Assembly (NCBI GenBank): GCA_022614735.1
Contig: JAKEHZ010000223.1
Span: 1-15,712, forward strand
Direction of reading: 5' to 3'
Length of the DNA stretch: 15,712 bases
Origin: Acidobacteriota bacterium
GTDB taxonomy: Bacteria; Acidobacteriota; Blastocatellia; RBC074
Shown: positions 7,251 through 14,719 of the stretch, one piece after another
Numbering within the stretch: position 1 is the first letter of the stretch
Layout of the letters: every line of letters begins with the position of its first letter
The notes under the pieces: model-generated
Database searches by the model: none
The model's input: the letters and a program-made list of their open reading frames with translations, nothing else
What the model was told of the DNA's origin: nothing
Translations under genes and position numbers: made by a program

Positions 7251-8285
7251 ATGTTACTGCCACTCTCAGAAACAGATCGCTGGAAGGCGTGGGATACTTT
7301 CCTTGAAGCGACACACGAAACCGGTTTCATGCAATCGTCCTGGTGGGCGGATTTTCGCGCCACGACCGGATTCGAATACTTCGGGGTGACGCTCAAGGAT
7401 CAAGGCGCCGTCGTCGGAGGCGCGATAGTGACTAAGTTGTCATACGCATCTGATAGGTGTTTCTACTACATACAAGACGGTCCGGTGCTCCCCGATGAGG
7501 AGCCGGCCGCCAGCCAGGTTTTCGAAGCTATTCTCAACGCAATCGAGAAACGCCGCCAAACCGAAAAGGAGACAATCAGCCACCTTCGGATAGAGCCGCG
7601 ATGGCAGAGATTGCCGAGTTTCGTGCGCGGCTTTCAAGTCCCTAACTTCTCGGATAACTTCATGGAGCCGAGGGATACTCTCTGCATTGACCTTCGCCCC
7701 GCGGAACAGACCATCCTGGCGCAGATGAAGCCAAAGGGGAGATATAACATCCGCATTGCGCAAAGACATAATGTCTCGGTAACTCAGGGCGCTTCTGAGC
7801 AGGATCTTACAGACTTCCTGAGGATCTATAATAGAACTGCTATCCGTCAAGGCATGGGGCTGAAGCCGCCTGGTTACTTTCGTACTTTAATCTCGATGCT
7901 TCTGCCTCTCAAACAAGTCGAGCTTTTCTTTGCCGAGCAGCAGGGCAGAAAGCTTGCCACCGCTTTGGTTATCTATTTTGGCTCCAGGGCAACATATTTT
8001 TATGGTGGATCACTTGCCATACGCAGGCGTGTTATGGCCCCGTACCTTCTACATTACGAGATCATGCGCAGAGCTAAAGCAATGGGCTATGAATGGTATG
8101 ACCTCTGGGGAATCGCGCCGGCAAACGAGCCCGACCATCCCTGGCAGGACATCAGCGTATTCAAGCACAAGTTCGGCGGCGCGGAGCTTAATCTCGTACC
8201 GACTCTCGATTACGTCTACGATTCCGCAGCCTACCATCACTACGTAGCTACGGAGTCTGACTCCGAGTTGGAAACAGTCAACTAA
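7251..8285 (+). CDS. FemAB-family aminoacyltransferase-like protein (tandem GNAT folds)
   Basis: The product is 344 residues, the usual length for FemAB/FemX-like proteins, which use aminoacyl-tRNA to add amino acids to the lysine side chain of the peptidoglycan precursor. Family marks are FMQSSWWADF (26-35), the two GNAT-like halves, the segment TLCIDLRPAEQ..KGRYNIRIAQRH near the domain border, YGGSLA, YDLWGI (283-288) and the closing FKHKFGG (304-310). The protein appears soluble, with no signal peptide. GGAGG lies about 11 bases before ATG 7251. It sits between a Lys-rich peptide gene and a peptide-processing/export fusion. The inferred target is therefore the Lys side chains of that peptide rather than cell-wall precursor. 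FemAB-like proteins are also known beside exosortase/PEP-CTERM loci, so recruitment outside the cell wall has precedent. The amino acid donor cannot be told from sequence. Confidence 0.8.
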   Translation: MLLPLSETDRWKAWDTFLEATHETGFMQSSWWADFRATTGFEYFGVTLKDQGAVVGGAIVTKLSYASDRCFYYIQDGPVLPDEEPAASQVFEAILNAIEKRRQTEKETISHLRIEPRWQRLPSFVRGFQVPNFSDNFMEPRDTLCIDLRPAEQTILAQMKPKGRYNIRIAQRHNVSVTQGASEQDLTDFLRIYNRTAIRQGMGLKPPGYFRTLISMLLPLKQVELFFAEQQGRKLATALVIYFGSRATYFYGGSLAIRRRVMAPYLLHYEIMRRAKAMGYEWYDLWGIAPANEPDHPWQDISVFKHKFGGAELNLVPTLDYVYDSAAYHHYVATESDSELETVN

Positions 8286-8308
8286 CTGACTACTCAACCG
8301 GATCATTT

Positions 8309-10909
8309 ATGACTCGTGATGCTGAGACGATAAATTATCCGAAATTGCGAAAAGACTTGATCTTTAGCCGGCAGCAAATGGCAGGCGAAACAATTGTTGT
8401 TGTTAAAGACCAGGCCAGAGGAACCTACTATCGTTTGCGTGAGGTGGAATGGTTCGTCACCGAACAATTCGATGGGGAAACATCGCTTGAAACTGTTCAA
8501 AGGAGAGCGGAAGAGAATTTCGGTGCAACGCTTCCGATAGAAACCCTGCGCGGATTCGTCCTGACTCTCAGTAAGACCGGCTTCCTTGAAAGCGGGAAAC
8601 AGGACGAAAGGTCGTCTCGGAGTCGTGGGAAACAATGGATTCGAGGCAGTTTGTTGTATCTGCGCTTTCAGGCATTCGATCCTGATCGCCTCTTTACCCG
8701 GCTGGCGCAAAAAGTATGGTTCTTTAATACGCCGCATTTCGTGATTTTTTCCGCAGCTCTCATCCTCGCGGCAATGGGGGTTACGATCACACACTGGAGC
8801 GAAATCAGCCAGGATGTCGATCGCCTTTATCAGGTTTCGGCGATCCCTCTGATTATTCTGACGGTGTTTGTGGTGGTCGCGGCCCACGAATTTGCCCACG
8901 GTCTGACCTGCAAGCATTTCGGCGGCGAGGTCCACGAAGTAGGTTTTATGTTGATCTATTTCCAACCGGCTTTTTATTGCAATGTGAGTGACGCCTGGCT
9001 TTTCCCGGAAAAATCGAGGCGGCTCTGGGTGGGATTCGCAGGGCCTTTCTTCGAATTGTTCCTCTGGGCCATCGCCACATTTCTCTGGTTGATCACGGAT
9101 GTGGATACGTTGATAAATTTCATCTCTCTGATCGTGATGGCGAGTTCCGGCATCAAAACGCTTCTCAATTTCAACCCCCTGATCAAACTCGATGGATATT
9201 ATCTGTTGGCCGATTACCTGGAGATGCCGAATTTAAGAAGAAGGGCTTTCCGATATATCGGCGAAGGCATCAAAAGACTTTCCGGCATGGCCGTTGAGGA
9301 AATCGAATCACCAACGGCCCGCGAACGACGGATATACATCATCTATGGTTTGATCGCGACTGTGGCTTCGTTCTCCCTCCTCGCGCTTGTCTTTGTCCAG
9401 GCCGGGACAGTGCTGATCGAGAATAACCAGCCAATCCTCCTTGCGCTCCTGATTGGGTTCCTTGGTCTCAGAGTGCGCAGGCGCCTGCGCAGATTGTTTA
9501 GCAGGTCGAGGGATCCGGACGACGAAGAGGAGATCGCCTCACCCGATTCTGGCGCTTCAGATGCTATTTCTGATGTTGCTTCGGAGAAGAATAAGAAAAT
9601 GGAAAAGCAGTATCCGGCTGAGCCGGCTGAAAACAAAACGATCGAAAAGCATTCCCCGGATGAGCTTGCCGAAACCAGCGCGCCCGTAAAGCGTTCTCAG
9701 GATGAGCTTGCCGAAACCAGCGCGCTCGTAAAGCGTTCTCAGGATGAGCTTGCCGGGAAGAATGAAAAACTCGTAAGGCGTTCTTCGCAGGAACCTGATC
9801 GCTCTAGAAAAAGCAGAAGGCGTTCCTGGAAACGACTGATCCGCGGGGTTGTGATTCTGGGAGCAATACCGGCCATCCTTTACTTCGGCAAGATGGAGCA
9901 CCGGGTTGCGGGGCAATTCTATGTCCTGCCCGTGCGAAGCGCGGACGTGCGAGTGGAGATCGAAGGGATCATCGAAATGATTGCTGTCAAGGAAGGTGAT
10001 CAGGTTCGGGAAGGTGATCTGATCGCCCGCCTCTCCGATCGGGACTTGCGACCGGAATTGGCGAAAACAGAAGCGCACATCCAACAAATGCAGGCGAAGC
10101 TCAAGATGCTGGAGGCCGGTCCGACCGCGATGGAAATCGAAGTGGCGAAATCGGCAGTCGCGAGGACTGAAGAAAGCCTCAAGTATGCGCGGGGTCATGC
10201 GAGCAGAAATCAACAGTTATTCAATGATCAGCTTATTTCTCGAAAAGATTTCGAGACCACACAGGAACTAGCCGCGTTGGCGGAGAAACAACTTGTAGAG
10301 GCTAACAACAAACTCAACGTGGTTTTGCAAGGAACCCGCCCTGAAGAGATCGCCGCGACGAAGTCAGAGATTGAAGGTCTGGAAACGCAGCGACGTCACC
10401 TGGAGGATCAACTAGGGCGCCTGAATATACACAGCGTCACAAGCGGCATCATCGCCACGCCAGCCCGTCAACTGAAGGAGCTGAGACTGCAGCTTGTGAA
10501 AAAAGGCGATCTGATCTTAAAAATCTATGATCCCAAAGCGATGACGGCCGAGATCATGATTTCGGAAAAAATGATCACGGATGTCAAAGTAGGCCAGAAG
10601 GTTTCGCTCAAAGCCCTCACCTACCCCGATCTGACTTTTGAAGGAACGGTGATGGCAATCGGCGTCGCTGCCCAGGGAGGAGGACAGTCCTCATCCTCTT
10701 CATCTTCATCCGGCGCCGCCTCTCTCACGCGCAACGGGAGCACGAGCAAGACAATTCTGGTCACTACTCAATTAGATAATAGTTCGCTTCTGCTCAAACC
10801 AGAAATGACCGGCCATGCCAAGATCTATTGCGGCCAAAGGCGGTTGATTGAGCTGCTGAGGTGGCGGCTGGCCCGTGTAATTAAAGTCGAATTTTGGTCG
10901 TGGTGGTAA
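8309..10909 (+). CDS. Three-part fusion: PqqD-like domain, M50 metalloprotease, HlyD-type adaptor
   Basis: This encodes an 866-residue membrane protein. Residues ~10-95 are PqqD-like (LRKDLIFSRQQ..., YYRLREVEWFVTEQFDGE), a fold that binds leader peptides. Residues ~140-390 are an M50 site-2-type protease with about five membrane segments. They hold the zinc motif HEFAH (193-197), the GG-EVHEVGFML block found in peptide zinc metalloproteases, and NPLIKLDG, in which Asp295 is the likely third ligand. Residues ~395-505 form a charged linker with 14-residue repeats (42-bp at DNA level, 9659-9742). A single membrane span (510-527) leads to an HlyD/membrane-fusion region: a lipoyl-like half motif (VEIEGIIEMIAVKEGDQVREGDLIARL), a coiled-coil hairpin, the second half, and a beta-barrel with an eight-serine insert (794-801). 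Inferred role: bind the peptide leader, cut it, and pass the product across the periplasm. No ABC ATPase or outer-membrane channel is in the window. The gene starts 23 bases after the FemAB stop, with only a weak GGA upstream, so translational coupling is likely. Confidence 0.85.
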   Translation: MTRDAETINYPKLRKDLIFSRQQMAGETIVVVKDQARGTYYRLREVEWFVTEQFDGETSLETVQRRAEENFGATLPIETLRGFVLTLSKTGFLESGKQDERSSRSRGKQWIRGSLLYLRFQAFDPDRLFTRLAQKVWFFNTPHFVIFSAALILAAMGVTITHWSEISQDVDRLYQVSAIPLIILTVFVVVAAHEFAHGLTCKHFGGEVHEVGFMLIYFQPAFYCNVSDAWLFPEKSRRLWVGFAGPFFELFLWAIATFLWLITDVDTLINFISLIVMASSGIKTLLNFNPLIKLDGYYLLADYLEMPNLRRRAFRYIGEGIKRLSGMAVEEIESPTARERRIYIIYGLIATVASFSLLALVFVQAGTVLIENNQPILLALLIGFLGLRVRRRLRRLFSRSRDPDDEEEIASPDSGASDAISDVASEKNKKMEKQYPAEPAENKTIEKHSPDELAETSAPVKRSQDELAETSALVKRSQDELAGKNEKLVRRSSQEPDRSRKSRRRSWKRLIRGVVILGAIPAILYFGKMEHRVAGQFYVLPVRSADVRVEIEGIIEMIAVKEGDQVREGDLIARLSDRDLRPELAKTEAHIQQMQAKLKMLEAGPTAMEIEVAKSAVARTEESLKYARGHASRNQQLFNDQLISRKDFETTQELAALAEKQLVEANNKLNVVLQGTRPEEIAATKSEIEGLETQRRHLEDQLGRLNIHSVTSGIIATPARQLKELRLQLVKKGDLILKIYDPKAMTAEIMISEKMITDVKVGQKVSLKALTYPDLTFEGTVMAIGVAAQGGGQSSSSSSSSGAASLTRNGSTSKTILVTTQLDNSSLLLKPEMTGHAKIYCGQRRLIELLRWRLARVIKVEFWSWW
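9617..9757 (+). repeat. 42-bp tandem repeat inside the fusion gene linker
   Basis: Two nearly identical 42-bp units (9659-9700 and 9701-9742; one base differs) are followed by the first part of a third (9743-9757). A degenerate upstream unit begins near 9617. They encode the 14-residue repeat KRSQDELAETSA(P/L)V, a charged and probably flexible linker between the protease and adaptor halves. The copy number may vary between strains. Confidence 0.85.
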
Positions 10910-10956
10910 GTTCACGCCACCCGTGATCGTTAAGCCATGAAACGAAAGGTCGGAAT

Positions 10957-11964
10957 ATGATCGGAAGACAACAAATGTATGACGTTCAATCCGGATCGGG
11001 TTTGCACGCCGAACTTAAACCAGCTTGTGTGATTGAACCCGAAGGAACTGCCCAAACCGCACAAAGTGATGCCGATGAATCGTTGTACCTCATTGGGCGC
11101 CCGACGCTCAGGCAATTCCACCGCTTTGTCAGACACCACGCCGTGAATTCAGTAAGTGAGGGAGTCCTCACCGATGAATGGAACTCCGCCAGTGATTACA
11201 TTCGCTCTCTTGAGAAAGAAGAGGCCGGGCTGGCGGATGATCCCGTAATTTCCAAGCTGGGGCCGGAGTATGAACCATTACTGATCGAATTTCTAAAAGA
11301 TCCGCTCATCCAGAACGGCTTCAATACAGTGCCTACCGAGGTTGCCCTGATCGAGTTGGATCGCCTGGTCGTCCATCAAAAGCACATTGATTTGACCTAT
11401 GTCCGGCAACTTCAAAAGAGACTCGGCTCGGCGCCCAGTATGGAAGAAATTTTCCGCACCTGCCTGCCTTATGATCACCCGCAGGCACCCGTAAAATGGT
11501 TGAAGCAAGGCGATAAGTTCATCTTTATGTCGCCTTCAAACGACCTTCGGTTTCTCGGCACTATGTCGCTACGACCTGACAATATTGTCGATTATGCGCC
11601 GCCTGGCGATCTTGTCAGCGTCGTCGGATTAGCCTTGGGGTTCGGCTCTAACTTTCTGAACGCAGCCTATTTCAACAAACGCCTCATCCTCCAGAACGGA
11701 AGCCATCGGGCCTATTCTCTTCGCGAGATAGGCGTGACCCACGTTCCTTGCATCATCGAACATGTCTCCTCTACGGAGGAATTGGAGGCTGTGGCGTGCT
11801 CTGAAGTGCGCGGCAATCCGGACCTCTATCTGAAACATCCGCGACCGCCGATGCTCAGAGACTATTTCAATCCACAATTGCGCAAAGTGATGCTCGTGCA
11901 CCGGCAACTGCGGCAGATCACGGTCAAATTTGAGGTCGAAGAAGGCTTCGCCCCGGCGATGTAA
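10957..11964 (+). CDS. ParB/sulfiredoxin-fold-like protein of unknown function
   Basis: The protein has 335 residues and no signal peptide or membrane segment. Two segments recall the ParB/Srx fold: EVALIELDRLVVHQKHIDLTYVRQLQKRL (a start-of-domain pattern of strand, loop and helix) and QNGSHRAYSLREIGVTHVPCIIEHV (246-270), which matches the phosphate-binding pattern (D/N)GxHRxxAxxxxGxxxxP. Relatives of this fold include the ParB CTPase, sulfiredoxin and free-serine kinases of the SbnI/SerK type. The last is attractive next to a serine-rich peptide, but this is speculation. The N-terminal ~70 residues and the region 70-125 are not recognised, nor is the C-terminal tail. The gene lies 47 bases after the fusion gene, with AAAGG 10 bases before ATG 10957, so it is probably in the same operon. 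It ends 57 bases before the convergent msrB, with no clear terminator between them. Confidence 0.5.
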   Translation: MIGRQQMYDVQSGSGLHAELKPACVIEPEGTAQTAQSDADESLYLIGRPTLRQFHRFVRHHAVNSVSEGVLTDEWNSASDYIRSLEKEEAGLADDPVISKLGPEYEPLLIEFLKDPLIQNGFNTVPTEVALIELDRLVVHQKHIDLTYVRQLQKRLGSAPSMEEIFRTCLPYDHPQAPVKWLKQGDKFIFMSPSNDLRFLGTMSLRPDNIVDYAPPGDLVSVVGLALGFGSNFLNAAYFNKRLILQNGSHRAYSLREIGVTHVPCIIEHVSSTEELEAVACSEVRGNPDLYLKHPRPPMLRDYFNPQLRKVMLVHRQLRQITVKFEVEEGFAPAM

Positions 11965-12021
11965 TCTCATGGATTGCCAAAATGTTGGGGGGCGAAAGCG
12001 ATGAGTCCAGTCTTCTCCGCT

Positions 12022-12546
12022 TTAATCCTGTTGTCGTTTCGCAAACTTCAGCGAGGCCGAATTGATGCAATAACGCAACCCTGTCGGCTTAGGCCCATCA
12101 TCGAAGACGTGACCGAGATGAGCATCGCAACGGCTACAGACCACTTCGACTCGACGCATCAAAAAGCTGTTATCTTCCTCTGTGCCGACGTTCTCTTCAA
12201 CAATCGGCTGCCAGAAACTCGGCCAACCCGTGCCTGATTCGAACTTGTGTTTTGAGTGGAACAATTCCTGACCACAACAAACACAAAGATAGACGCCTTG
12301 CTCGTGGTTATCCCAATATTCGCCGGTGAATGCGCGCTCGGTTCCCTTCTTGCGCGTGACGTTGAACTGTATCGGCGTCAAAATCTGCTTCCATTCTTCT
12401 TCTGTCTTCACGATCTTCTCCCCCGATTTCGTTACTTTTTTAGTTCCTGCTTTCTTCTTCACATTTTGCGCATGCTTGGAGGATTGGATGAAGTAAAATC
12501 CGCCAAATATCGAAAGCATGACGATGACTACAATTATCTTAATCAT
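12022..12546 (-). CDS. msrB: Membrane-anchored peptide methionine-R-sulfoxide reductase MsrB
   Basis: The product has 174 residues. It begins with one hydrophobic segment (about 3-21) and a lysine-rich linker, so the catalytic domain is probably tethered outside the inner membrane. The MsrB domain (about 46-170) is complete. It has zinc cysteines Cys88/Cys91 (CVCC) and Cys137/Cys140 (CSRC), GTGWPSFW (105-112), HLGHVFDDGPKPTGLRYC, and the catalytic Cys160 followed by INSASL. The usual resolving cysteine before GWPSF is Thr106, as in several MsrB subgroups, implying a different resolving partner. The reaction is reduction of methionine-R-sulfoxide in damaged proteins. GGGAAGA precedes the start, and a long palindrome lies immediately upstream (12566-12659). 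The gene converges with the ParB-like gene. Confidence 0.9.
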   Translation of the reverse strand: MIKIIVVIVMLSIFGGFYFIQSSKHAQNVKKKAGTKKVTKSGEKIVKTEEEWKQILTPIQFNVTRKKGTERAFTGEYWDNHEQGVYLCVCCGQELFHSKHKFESGTGWPSFWQPIVEENVGTEEDNSFLMRRVEVVCSRCDAHLGHVFDDGPKPTGLRYCINSASLKFAKRQQD

Positions 12547-12565
12547 TCTTCCCGCCTTGTCAGAG

Positions 12566-12659
12566 AGAGAAAACGGAACAAACGGAAATAACGGAACAAA
12601 CGGAAATTTTCTAGGATTTTTCCGTTTGTTCCGTTATTTCCGTTTGTTCCGTTTTCTCT
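12566..12659. repeat. Long perfect palindrome (copy 2 of the family)
   Basis: Exact 41-bp arms (12566-12606 and 12619-12659) flank a 12-nt loop. Each arm repeats ACGGAACAAACGGAAA twice, parallel to the ACGAAACAAAC duplication of copy 1. It fills the 147-bp gap between msrB and kynureninase and lies 3' of the latter, so it may act as a terminator as well as a mobile or structural repeat. Confidence 0.9.
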
Positions 12660-12693
12660 TATTACCTTCATTAATCGTTCTCCACAGTTAAAT

Positions 12694-13884
12694 TCAGAAC
12701 TTCGCGCCACCCGCTGCCAGATATTTCTCGTATGCCTTCGTCTCGAGTATATTTTTGATCTCGGCGATGATGGTTACGAGCTCTTCATCCGTAGTGAAGA
12801 AATGCGGGCCAATACGAATGCCTGCGCCGGGCCGATGGTCCACCAGCACATCACGCGCGGCGAGTTCACGCACGACTTCGCCCGCGTGCGGTACATCGAT
12901 AATCACTGAGCCGCCACGCTTCGATGCATCGCGAGGCGAATTCACCAGCCAGCCCTGCTCATCAGCCAGCTCTATCAACTTCGTCGTCTGCCCTATCGAC
13001 TTGGCTCGAATACGCTCAACTCCGATTTCGTTGATCAGATCGTATCCGCTCTCGGCAGCATACAAAGCCGGAATCGCGGGCGAGCCATGCAGGAAGCGAT
13101 GAACGTCATTAGCGTAATCAATCTCGCCCGGCTCGAACGCGAACGGCGCGCGATGTGCCATCCACCCCGTCACTTTCGGTTCCAGCCTCTCGTGCAACTC
13201 GGGCTTCACATAGAGGAAACCCGCGCCGGGGCCGCCGCAGAGCCACTTGACCGAGCCTCCCGTGGCAAAATCCACATCAAGCTCTTTCACACTGAACGGC
13301 ACTGTGCCCACAGACTGGTAAGCATCCAGCACGACGAGCGCGCCGACTTTGTGAGCCTTTTCGACAATGGCCCTCACATCCTGCAGGTAGGCGCTCTTGA
13401 AGATAACGTGCGAGATCGGGACGAGCAATGTTTCTTCATCTATCGCGTCGACCATGCGCTGCGTGTCGATTGTGATGCCATCGTCGCTCGGCACTTCGAC
13501 GATGTGCGCGCCCGCCGCTCTTGCATGCGCTTCGTAGACGTACATGACCGAAGGGAAGTTCATCGCCTCGTAGACTATCTTGTTGCGCTTCCCGGTGAGA
13601 TCGAAACACGAAATGATGATCGACTGGCAGACCGATACGTTCTGGTGCATGACAACCGAGCCCGGATCAGCGCCGATAATCCGCGCCAGCTTGTCACCTG
13701 TGGCGAGGGGCATCTCCCACCAGCCTTCGGCCCACGCGCGAATCCCGCGCGTCGCCCACATCTCAGCGTATTCGCGAAGACGGTCATAGGTCTTCTGAGG
13801 CATCGCGCCAAGCGAGTGGTTGATCAGGTAAACTGTCTTTTCGAGAATCGGAAAATGTTTGCGGTAAGAGATGAGTTCGTCCAT
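12694..13884 (-). CDS. kynU: Kynureninase
   Basis: The 396-residue protein is a PLP enzyme of aminotransferase class V fold. It would cleave L-kynurenine to anthranilate and alanine in the cytoplasm. The kynureninase signature is clear: YLINHSLGAMP near the N-terminus, ISHVIFKSAYLQDV (157-170), LDAYQSVGTVP with Asp187 for the PLP ring nitrogen, GGSVKWLCGGPGAGFLYV with Lys213 as the PLP-binding lysine, the TGWMAHRAPFAFEP block, HGSPAIPALYAA, and DHRPGAGIRIGPHFF near the end. The length is close to the family norm. Its start lies 5 bases after the stop of the HAD phosphatase gene, so the two are surely co-transcribed. Tryptophan dioxygenase is the next gene upstream, which supports the pathway assignment. 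Confidence 0.93.
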   Translation of the reverse strand: MDELISYRKHFPILEKTVYLINHSLGAMPQKTYDRLREYAEMWATRGIRAWAEGWWEMPLATGDKLARIIGADPGSVVMHQNVSVCQSIIISCFDLTGKRNKIVYEAMNFPSVMYVYEAHARAAGAHIVEVPSDDGITIDTQRMVDAIDEETLLVPISHVIFKSAYLQDVRAIVEKAHKVGALVVLDAYQSVGTVPFSVKELDVDFATGGSVKWLCGGPGAGFLYVKPELHERLEPKVTGWMAHRAPFAFEPGEIDYANDVHRFLHGSPAIPALYAAESGYDLINEIGVERIRAKSIGQTTKLIELADEQGWLVNSPRDASKRGGSVIIDVPHAGEVVRELAARDVLVDHRPGAGIRIGPHFFTTDEELVTIIAEIKNILETKAYEKYLAAGGAKF

Positions 13885-13889
13885 AACAC

Positions 13890-14591
13890 TTAGACACCAG
13901 GCACTTCTGCTTTCTCCAGAAGCGCAAAAAAATGATCCTGGTCTTCAAAATCAGGAATGATCTGCTTCGCCCCTGCTTCGCTCAAAGCCTCGGCACGCGC
14001 GCCACGCGCAATGCCGACAAAAGCCAGCCCGAGATTAGCCGCGGTTCGCACGTCCCATACGCCATCTCCGATCGAGACGATCCGATCGAAGCATTCGCGT
14101 TGATAGTAACTGATTGATCTCGAGATAGCCGCGCTGACGATGGTCTCGCGTGCAACGCCGTCTTCAGCAAACCCTCCCGGCACGCCTTCGTAATCAAGGG
14201 AGGCGGCTCTCAACTTCATTTCAGCTGAAGGCTGCCAGCATCCCGTGGCAATCGCCCTGAACCAGTCGCGCTTCTGCTTCAACCTATTGAGCATCCCCAT
14301 TGCGCCGGGGACTTCGGCGAAATACGAGCGATCAAGCTCGTGATGTTCCTCGAGTAGACGGACCAGCCGTTCTTTGATCATTTGTTCTTCATGGCCCTGC
14401 GGCGCGCGTCCGAAGCGCTGTTGAAAAAGGTAATGGGTCACCCCTGTGTCGCTGACGTGAGGACAATCCACCCAGTCTGCTTCATCAACATTAATTGCGT
14501 GGATCTCAGCCAGTGCGCGCGCGAAGCAGATCGCGTCAACACGGCTCGTCTGCGTCAGCGTTCCATCAATATCGAAAATGACCAGCTTCAT
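13890..14591 (-). CDS. HAD-superfamily phosphatase (phosphoglycolate phosphatase-like)
   Basis: The product has 233 residues from ATG 14591. That start was chosen because it places the nucleophile motif FDIDGT (Asp7, Asp9) directly at the N-terminus, as in all HAD phosphatases. The frame stays open to 14657, but that extension runs into a palindromic repeat. A cap region rich in helices follows, then AIATGCW (motif II) and IGDGVWDVRTAANLG (motif IV acidic residues). The substrate is not evident; a small phosphorylated metabolite is usual. It sits between tryptophan dioxygenase and kynureninase and is 5 bases from the latter, yet no phosphorylated intermediate is known in that pathway. Its presence may be a housekeeping hitch-hike or a repair function. 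Confidence 0.85.
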   Translation of the reverse strand: MKLVIFDIDGTLTQTSRVDAICFARALAEIHAINVDEADWVDCPHVSDTGVTHYLFQQRFGRAPQGHEEQMIKERLVRLLEEHHELDRSYFAEVPGAMGMLNRLKQKRDWFRAIATGCWQPSAEMKLRAASLDYEGVPGGFAEDGVARETIVSAAISRSISYYQRECFDRIVSIGDGVWDVRTAANLGLAFVGIARGARAEALSEAGAKQIIPDFEDQDHFFALLEKAEVPGV

Positions 14592-14611
14592 ATTTGTGAG
14601 CCGATATGAGA

Positions 14612-14719
14612 AAAAAAAGAGAGAATACGAAACAGGCGAAATAAGCGAAACAAGCAAAAAAGCTCTAATCCTTTCGTATGTTTCGCTTATTGCGCCTGTT
14701 TTGTATTCTCTCTTTTTTT
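14612..14719. repeat. Long palindrome (copy 3 of the family), possible bidirectional terminator
   Basis: Arms of about 48 bp (14612-14659 and 14672-14719) pair at 43 positions identically, plus two G-T pairs. The stem base is A-rich on one side and T-rich on the other (eight A at 14611-14618, seven T at 14713-14719), the layout of a bidirectional intrinsic terminator. It overlaps the last codon of the tryptophan dioxygenase gene. If it terminates, the HAD-kynureninase pair would need its own promoter. Confidence 0.85.

Noticed and set aside
7180..7389. 69-codon GTG-start frame overlapping the FemAB start
   Set aside because: The purine-rich AAAGGAG lies too close to the GTG, and the frame overlaps the FemAB gene, which has its own GGAGG.
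9557..10213. 218-codon frame opposite the fusion gene
   Set aside because: It mirrors the linker repeats and coiled coil of the fusion gene and has no independent support.
13087..13893. 268-codon frame opposite kynureninase
   Set aside because: It lies wholly antisense to an unmistakable kynureninase and is rich in His/Arg, as expected of a shadow frame.
14592..14657. N-terminal extension of the HAD phosphatase
   Set aside because: It would be encoded by the arm of a palindromic repeat and would move the DxD motif away from the N-terminus.
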